64,000 nucleotides of DNA, taken from contig NZ_LOHE01000045.1 in the NCBI RefSeq assembly GCF_001559865.1, forward strand, positions 1 through 64,000, written 5' to 3'. The notes under the pieces were generated by a model that was given only the letters and a program-made list of their open reading frames with translations, was not told where the DNA came from and ran no database searches. This stretch comes from Abyssisolibacter fermentans (GTDB lineage: Bacteria > Bacillota > Clostridia > Tissierellales > MCWD3). Positions 59,704 through 64,000 of this stretch are shown here, in pieces. Numbering within the stretch: position 1 is the first letter of the stretch; every line of letters begins with the position of its first letter. The translations under genes and the position numbers were made by a program.

Positions 59704-60996
59704 ATGGAAGTCAAGAGAATAGAGGTGCAAGGCTTCAAAAACATAAAAAAAATAAACTTTGATTTCAATGTTATAAATGCATTAGTATCTATAAATAACT
59801 ATGGTAAATCAAATATATTAGATGCAATTGACTTTGGTATAGATTTTATTAAAAATAATAGTTCTGTAAAGTCGGATATGATGGAATATTTATCTGTAAT
59901 TCCAGTTAATAAAAATATGAGTAATGAGACCTATTCTTTTTTAATTGAGTTTGAAATCAAAGTTAAGGGAGACGCCTATTTGGTTGAATACAGTTATTGT
60001 TTTAAGTGGGAGAGTGATGAAGAAGATTCTACTAAAAAAATACATGGTGAAAAGTTAAGATTTAAGAAAAATTCAAAAGGTCAAAAATATAATACATACT
60101 TTAGTAGGTCAGATAAAAAAGCAACTTATCAAACATCAAAAACTGGAAGAAACAATAAGAAAATTTTGATTGATGATGATAGTTTAATTATTAATAAATT
60201 ATTAGCATATGATGATTTATTCTATTTAGATATTGTAAAAGCAATTAATAATATAAATTTTTATATTAATCGTTCATTTGATGCGACAAATTCATTTGAA
60301 TTTAATCCTTTACAAAAAAAGGGGAAAAATGTTTTAGATATTTCAAATGCAGAAAATATTCCTAGAGTGATATACACAATAAAGAAAAAGTATCCTGATA
60401 AATATGAATTAATTAAAAATACTTTTATAGATTTATTTCCAAATATTGAGGATATAGTTGTTGAAGAAATTCTAAAAGGAAATGAAATAATTGGAGATAT
60501 TCCAGAAAATGCTCCATATAAAATTTCAAATGAAATTTATTTAATATTTGTTAAAGATAAAAATATCGAGACGGTTTTAGAATTCACAAATTTATCAACG
60601 GGAGCAAAAAGAATATTTTTATTTTTAACATATATAGTTTTAGCTGAAATTAACAGTGTTCAAATTATTGCAATTGAAGAATTAGAGAATTCAATTCATC
60701 CTAGTTTATTTAATAGATTTATTAATATATTATCTCAACTGGCTTCGGATAATTTAAAAATTATATTATCCAGCCATTCTCCATACATTGTTCAATATAT
60801 GGAATTAGATGATATTTTTGTAGGCATACCAAATAGTAAGGGTTTAGCTAATTTTTCTAAAATAAAGAAGTCATCAAAGAAAAAGATTACTAAAATGGCT
60901 GATATGTATGGGATGTCAACTGGTGATTATATATTTGAACAGATGAATGGCTCGATTGATGATATAGAAGAATTAAATAGTTTTTTGGAGGAGTAA
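59704..60996 (+). CDS. OLD/AAA_15-type ATPase of a two-gene defence-like pair
   Basis: This 430-residue ABC/SMC-like ATPase begins RIEVQGFKNIKKINFDFN. Its Walker A variant SINNYGKSN (residues about 29-37) has the usual first Gly replaced by Ser. It also has signature LSTGAKRIFLFL, Walker B IIAIEELENSIHP and switch ILSSHSPYIVQYM. Such ATPases partner TOPRIM nucleases in AbiL, PARIS and related phage-defence systems. The TOPRIM gene follows 2 bases later. Two in-frame starts have ribosome-binding sites, 59659 and 59704; the latter matches the family N-terminus. The pair is flanked by degenerate direct repeats and a defence role is inferred. Confidence 0.82.
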   Translation: MEVKRIEVQGFKNIKKINFDFNVINALVSINNYGKSNILDAIDFGIDFIKNNSSVKSDMMEYLSVIPVNKNMSNETYSFLIEFEIKVKGDAYLVEYSYCFKWESDEEDSTKKIHGEKLRFKKNSKGQKYNTYFSRSDKKATYQTSKTGRNNKKILIDDDSLIINKLLAYDDLFYLDIVKAINNINFYINRSFDATNSFEFNPLQKKGKNVLDISNAENIPRVIYTIKKKYPDKYELIKNTFIDLFPNIEDIVVEEILKGNEIIGDIPENAPYKISNEIYLIFVKDKNIETVLEFTNLSTGAKRIFLFLTYIVLAEINSVQIIAIEELENSIHPSLFNRFINILSQLASDNLKIILSSHSPYIVQYMELDDIFVGIPNSKGLANFSKIKKSSKKKITKMADMYGMSTGDYIFEQMNGSIDDIEELNSFLEE

Positions 60997-60998
60997 TT

Positions 60999-61601
60999 AT
61001 GGATAGGGGGATAATTATTTTTGTAGAAGGGGAAACAGACGCAGAAATTTACCAAGAAATAAAAATTTTTTTAAGACGAAAAAATGGAAATAGGGAATTT
61101 GATTTCAAGAAGATAGTAGTAAAAAATTTAAAAGGTATTGGAAACTTTAAAAATAAAGCGTCAGGATATTGCAAAAAATTATTACAAGAAAATCCCAATA
61201 TTGATTTTACAGTCTTTCTTTGTTATGATACGGATGTTTTTGGGGCTCACAAAAAGCCTCCTATTGATAGGAAGAAAATAGAGAAAAGTTTAAGAGAGCT
61301 TAAAGTTAACAATGTCTATCATATTAAAGCTAAGAAATCTATAGAGGATTGGATTTTATGTGATATTAAAGGGTTAAAAAGGCATCTAAGGTTACCTGAA
61401 AAAACTAAAGTTACTGGTTTAAATGGATATGAAAAGTTGTGTAATCTTTTTAAAAAAGCTAATAAAGTGTATTCAAAAGGGTCAAAAGTTTCTGGGTTAG
61501 TAAAATCTTTGGATATTGAAAAAATAACTTGTAATAATTGTTCTTCTATAAAAGAATTATGCAAAATACTTGAAGTAAATTGTGATAAAATAAAAGATTA
61601 A
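60999..61601 (+). CDS. TOPRIM nuclease-like partner (RloB/DUF4276-like)
   Basis: This 200-residue protein has a TOPRIM fold: the conserved Glu10 in IIFVEGETDAEIYQ and the acidic pair D77-T-D79 in FLCYDTDVFGAH, which would bind metal. A helical C-terminus holds SIEDWILCDIKGLKRHL. The size and motifs resemble RloB/AbiLii and other single-domain TOPRIM effectors paired with AAA ATPases. GGAGGAG overlaps the end of the ATPase gene. It probably acts as a nuclease released or triggered by phage infection; this is inferred from family context. Confidence 0.8.
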   Translation: MDRGIIIFVEGETDAEIYQEIKIFLRRKNGNREFDFKKIVVKNLKGIGNFKNKASGYCKKLLQENPNIDFTVFLCYDTDVFGAHKKPPIDRKKIEKSLRELKVNNVYHIKAKKSIEDWILCDIKGLKRHLRLPEKTKVTGLNGYEKLCNLFKKANKVYSKGSKVSGLVKSLDIEKITCNNCSSIKELCKILEVNCDKIKD

Positions 61602-61672
61602 TGTGGTAATAAAGCTACTGATAGGTATTCAAAGCATATATAGGTATAGAACAAATTATATATTCTATTCTT

Positions 61673-61790
61673 CATTTTGAAGAGAAAGAAATTTTTTTTT
61701 ACTGTGAAAAGGATTAAAAATAATGATTGTGATTAAGAGGGTGTTCATAATTTAGTGCAAACAAAGTGGAGCAAGAAATTACGATAGTAT
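61673..61790 (+). repeat. Degenerate direct repeat, right copy
   Basis: This is the counterpart of 59205-59320; it shares ATTTTGAAGAGA, the 16-mer GATTGTGATTAAGAGG and GTGGAG. The copies are spaced by the ATPase-TOPRIM genes and may be the footprint of an insertion or duplication. Confidence 0.6.
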
Positions 61791-61792
61791 GT

Positions 61793-61816
61793 ACGGGCAA
61801 CTTATTGCCCGTTTTC
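61793..61816. terminator. Terminator between convergent genes
   Basis: ACGGGCAA (61793-61800) pairs with TTGCCCGT (61805-61812), with a CTTA loop and a few T residues. It lies between the TOPRIM gene and the SHOCT protein gene. Confidence 0.7.
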
Positions 61817-61849
61817 AAGTACAGAAAGTCTGAGTTTTTGCTATTAATA

Positions 61850-62623
61850 CTATATTTTATTTAATAACTTTTCTTTTTTTTGATTAAATTCAATTTCTGA
61901 AATAATACCTTCTTCCATCAAATTTTTTAATTCTCTAAGTTCATCATATACATTATTCGCTATATTATTATTAGAATCTGACTTATTTCTCTGCAATTCT
62001 TTTTCAGGTATTTTTTTCATTAATAGATCATAAAAAGTACCATTAAACATCATACTGCATTTTTTATTACTGTACTTGTATTCTACGACTACCTTTCTAT
62101 CATCAGCTTTCGATTTATGGCTACTTATTGGTTCAATATAATCAAAGGGATAATATATTGAGCCTCCTCCTTCAATTTTAAGTTCATTATAAACATTTCC
62201 ATACATATAGAAGCATGAAATATTGTTAATATTTAAAGAAAGTTTTTCAACTCCATTTGTATGTGTATGTAATAAATATAAGATGTTTTGCTGTATCCAC
62301 AAATAAAATTGCATACTTCTTCCTTCGTTAATAAATATATTATCAGATTCAATAGTTTCAAGTAGTTGATTAAATTGTTCTTTATTGAAGCCATTTGACC
62401 AGCTGTAAGATTTAGCATCAAATAAAGGATGTCCTCCATAATATAAAACTTCAAGATAGAAATCTGGAACTCCATTTTTAAGTCTATGCTGTTTTTTTAA
62501 CTCTTCTAAACTAGCATATGCTTCTTGTAATTCAGTATTTACATCTTTTTTTGATGCAATAATGAGTATTATAATAAATAGAATAATGAAAAATACTATA
62601 ACTACCCACATTTTATCACTCAC
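61850..62623 (-). CDS. Membrane-anchored protein with C-terminal SHOCT-like domain
   Basis: This 257-residue protein has one N-terminal transmembrane helix (VVIVFFIILFIIILIIA) followed by a charged coiled segment and a beta-rich middle of unknown kind (YLEVLYYGGHPLFDAKSYSW; KVVVEYKYSNKKCSMMFNG). The last about 32 residues (YDELRELKNLMEEGIISEIE then FNQKKEKLLNKI) form a SHOCT domain, a short helical module often found at C-termini of envelope proteins. AAAGGTGAG precedes the start. The function is unknown. Confidence 0.75.
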   Translation of the reverse strand: MSDKMWVVIVFFIILFIIILIIASKKDVNTELQEAYASLEELKKQHRLKNGVPDFYLEVLYYGGHPLFDAKSYSWSNGFNKEQFNQLLETIESDNIFINEGRSMQFYLWIQQNILYLLHTHTNGVEKLSLNINNISCFYMYGNVYNELKIEGGGSIYYPFDYIEPISSHKSKADDRKVVVEYKYSNKKCSMMFNGTFYDLLMKKIPEKELQRNKSDSNNNIANNVYDELRELKNLMEEGIISEIEFNQKKEKLLNKI

Positions 62624-62868
62624 CTTTCCACGTTGTTTTAAGCAATAATGATTATATCACACAAAACACAAACACACTTCAATAATTATCATTTAAATCC
62701 ATCATTAATCAAAAATTCTACATTAAATGTTTGTTTCCAACTTATCAAAAATAATGTAATTTGAAAGATATTTTAATAACAATTTTAATTTGAAGTCTTG
62801 ACTCTACCCTTAAAGAGAAAGTATTCTTTAAACATAGGTAATATTTTTAAAGAAAGAAGGTAAAAGCT

Positions 62869-62931
62869 ATGAGAAATATAATTGAATCATATATTGATTG
62901 TATATGGAACAAAGATTTCGAGGATGATTAG
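62869..62931 (+). CDS. Twenty-residue reading frame, doubtful
   Basis: GAAGG lies before an ATG that encodes MRNIIESYIDCIWNKDFEDD and stops. It could be a small peptide or the remaining start of a lost gene. No homologous family is recognised. The rest of the 62,624-63,171 gap holds one perfect palindrome and no gene. Confidence 0.3.
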   Translation: MRNIIESYIDCIWNKDFEDD

Positions 62932-63078
62932 CTGGCAGAAATTCAATTTCTGGTGATGAGATGTAAATCTCACAATGTATTTTAAAAATAATTAGTGGTA
63001 TAAACATAAAAATCTCTAAATAAACAACTATTTGTTGTAAAATAACATATGAAAATTCATCTTAAGGAAAATTTTTTT

Positions 63079-63096
63079 AACTGCCAATTGGCAGTT
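63079..63096. promoter_or_regulatory. Perfect 18-base palindrome upstream of the ECF sigma factor gene
   Basis: AACTGCCAATTGGCAGTT is fully self-complementary and lies 75 bases before the ribosome-binding region of the sigma factor gene. It is a candidate operator. The palindrome is unusually GC-rich for the region. Confidence 0.5.
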
Positions 63097-63171
63097 ATTT
63101 AAATATATTTTCAAATTTTGTAGCTTTTTGAGGTGTTAAAGGGTATTCATAGTGAAAGGAGGGTTCAGCTT

Positions 63172-63660
63172 ATGGAACAACAATCATTGCGTACGGATGA
63201 TTGTTTGGAAAGTGTTATAAAAGCATATTCCAATATGGTTTATAGATTAGCTTTTTCACAGACAAGAAATAAAAGCAGTGCTGATGATATTTATCAAGAA
63301 GTTTTTTTTCGATACATCAAAAAAACCCCACGGTTTGAAACAGAGAAACATAGAAAAGCTTGGCTTATTCGAGTTACTATCAACTGTTGTAAAAAAATGT
63401 GGACATCTTCTTGGAGGAAAAAAATAGTGCCATTAGATGAAACCATTGTTTTTGAAACAAAGGAAGAAACTAATCTTCACTATGAACTTCAAAAACTGCC
63501 AGTGAAGTATAGAGCAGTAATACACCTGTTTTATTATGAGGATTTAAGCATAGAAGAAATTAGTGAAACATTAAATCAAAAACCATCTACTATCAGAACA
63601 CAGCTTACACGTGCAAGATATAAGCTGAAAGAAATTTTGAAGGAGGGTTATAATGTTTAG
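63172..63660 (+). CDS. ECF-type RNA polymerase sigma factor
   Basis: This 162-residue sigma factor has region 2 (YSNMVYRLAFSQTRNKSSAD, then DIYQEVFFRYIKK) and region 4 (LQKLPVKYRAVIHLFYYEDL, then SIEEISETLNQKPSTIRTQL). It lacks regions 1 and 3, as in the ECF group. AAAGGAGGG (63154-63162) points to the ATG at 63172. It overlaps the next gene by 8 bases, which encodes its probable membrane anti-sigma partner. Confidence 0.92.
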   Translation: MEQQSLRTDDCLESVIKAYSNMVYRLAFSQTRNKSSADDIYQEVFFRYIKKTPRFETEKHRKAWLIRVTINCCKKMWTSSWRKKIVPLDETIVFETKEETNLHYELQKLPVKYRAVIHLFYYEDLSIEEISETLNQKPSTIRTQLTRARYKLKEILKEGYNV

Positions 63661-64000
63661 AGAAAACTATAGTAACATGAACGAACAAATTTCTCCCGAC
63701 CAAGAGCTTGTAAATAAAATTATTCAATCAATAGATGAGCCTAAAAGAGAAACAAATAAAATGAAAATCTTTTTTCGTAAACCTATTGTAATTATGGCAA
63801 TGCTTATAGCACTTGTTTTAACTGTGACACCTGTAGTTGCTGTTAATGTGCCTGCTGTTTATGAACTCATGTATTTTGTTTCTCCAACTGTTGCACAGTT
63901 TTTTATGCCTGTGCAAAAATCCTGCGAGGATAATGGTATCAAAATAGAGGTTGTATCAGCATATATTCATAATAATATAGCTGAAATTTACATTACAATG
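63653..64000 (+). CDS. DUF4179-type membrane protein, probable anti-sigma factor (partial)
   Basis: The gene runs off the window end after 116 codons. The N-terminal cytoplasmic part (about residues 1-45; ISPDQELVNKIIQSIDEPKR) is followed by one transmembrane helix (KPIVIMAMLIALVLTVTPVV) and the start of an extracellular domain (VYELMYFVSPTVAQFFMPVQ). This pattern is typical of DUF4179 proteins coupled to ECF sigma factors in Firmicutes. GGAGGG precedes the ATG, and the overlap with the sigma gene implies co-translation. Confidence 0.8.
   Translation, partial: MFRENYSNMNEQISPDQELVNKIIQSIDEPKRETNKMKIFFRKPIVIMAMLIALVLTVTPVVAVNVPAVYELMYFVSPTVAQFFMPVQKSCEDNGIKIEVVSAYIHNNIAEIYITM

Overview
The window looks like chromosome of a low-GC, strictly anaerobic Clostridia/Tissierellia-type Firmicute. 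The evidence is very AT-rich DNA, AGGAGG ribosome-binding sites with frequent TTG/GTG starts, SigI/RsgI, S-layer homology domains, a PerR-rubrerythrin peroxide defence, sigma-54 catabolic control with a TRAP transporter, and many oxygen-sensitive or sulfur-handling enzymes. I cannot name the species. No rRNA, tRNA, CRISPR array or replication origin is visible.

Layout. 1-9.8 kb is regulator-rich: an XRE-TPR regulator divergent from an alpha/beta hydrolase, a decayed LevR-type regulator, and a duplicated tetR-radical SAM module in which the first tetR has been deleted down to its 3' end. An autoregulated XRE-membrane protein pair follows. 10-20.4 kb holds two DUF2087 proteins, an RlmI-like rRNA methyltransferase, prfC, a stalk-domain secreted protein, a three-gene ABC-2 exporter and a PadR-fetAB operon. 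20.6-26 kb is a SigI module: an SLH protein with about nine 73-residue repeats, sigI and rsgI. The SLH gene and sigI share a promoter motif with identical spacing, unlike the usual housekeeping type.

26.5-34 kb is a sigma-54 catabolic locus: an activator with a cysteine-bearing sensor domain, two upstream palindromes, a GG-N10-GC promoter, then a cysteine desulfidase-family enzyme, a UroD-like methyltransferase homologue and DctP-DctQ-DctM. 34.2-37.6 kb has a Crp/Fnr regulator, a split permease whose second half carries a 4Fe-4S ferredoxin, and a D-cysteine desulfhydrase-family enzyme. 37.8-39.3 kb is a tetR-GNAT operon.

39.4-46.3 kb is the least explained region. Three tandem paralogues of an unrecognised domain, two carrying a C-terminal Hint (hedgehog/intein) domain and one ending just before it, precede an 856-residue protein with a beta-rich start and a hydrophobic C-terminal helical region. 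This is the best candidate for an undescribed system. 47.4-54.8 kb is a sulfur locus: a YeeE/YedE (TsuA-like) transporter split in two around a TusA-like gene, a LysR regulator, an AGCS symporter, a CoA-disulfide/persulfide reductase with rhodanese domain, and a full-length YeeE/YedE protein. With the cysteine enzymes upstream, sulfane sulfur and cysteine sulfur traffic is a theme of the window.

55-64 kb holds manA, an unidentified structured element, a methyltransferase, a small conserved-looking protein, perR, a rubredoxin-first rubrerythrin, an ATPase plus TOPRIM pair resembling two-gene phage-defence systems and flanked by degenerate direct repeats, a SHOCT-type membrane protein, and an ECF sigma factor with its DUF4179 partner running off the end. 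A MITE-like element occurs three times (about 20.4, 49.0 and 57.3 kb).
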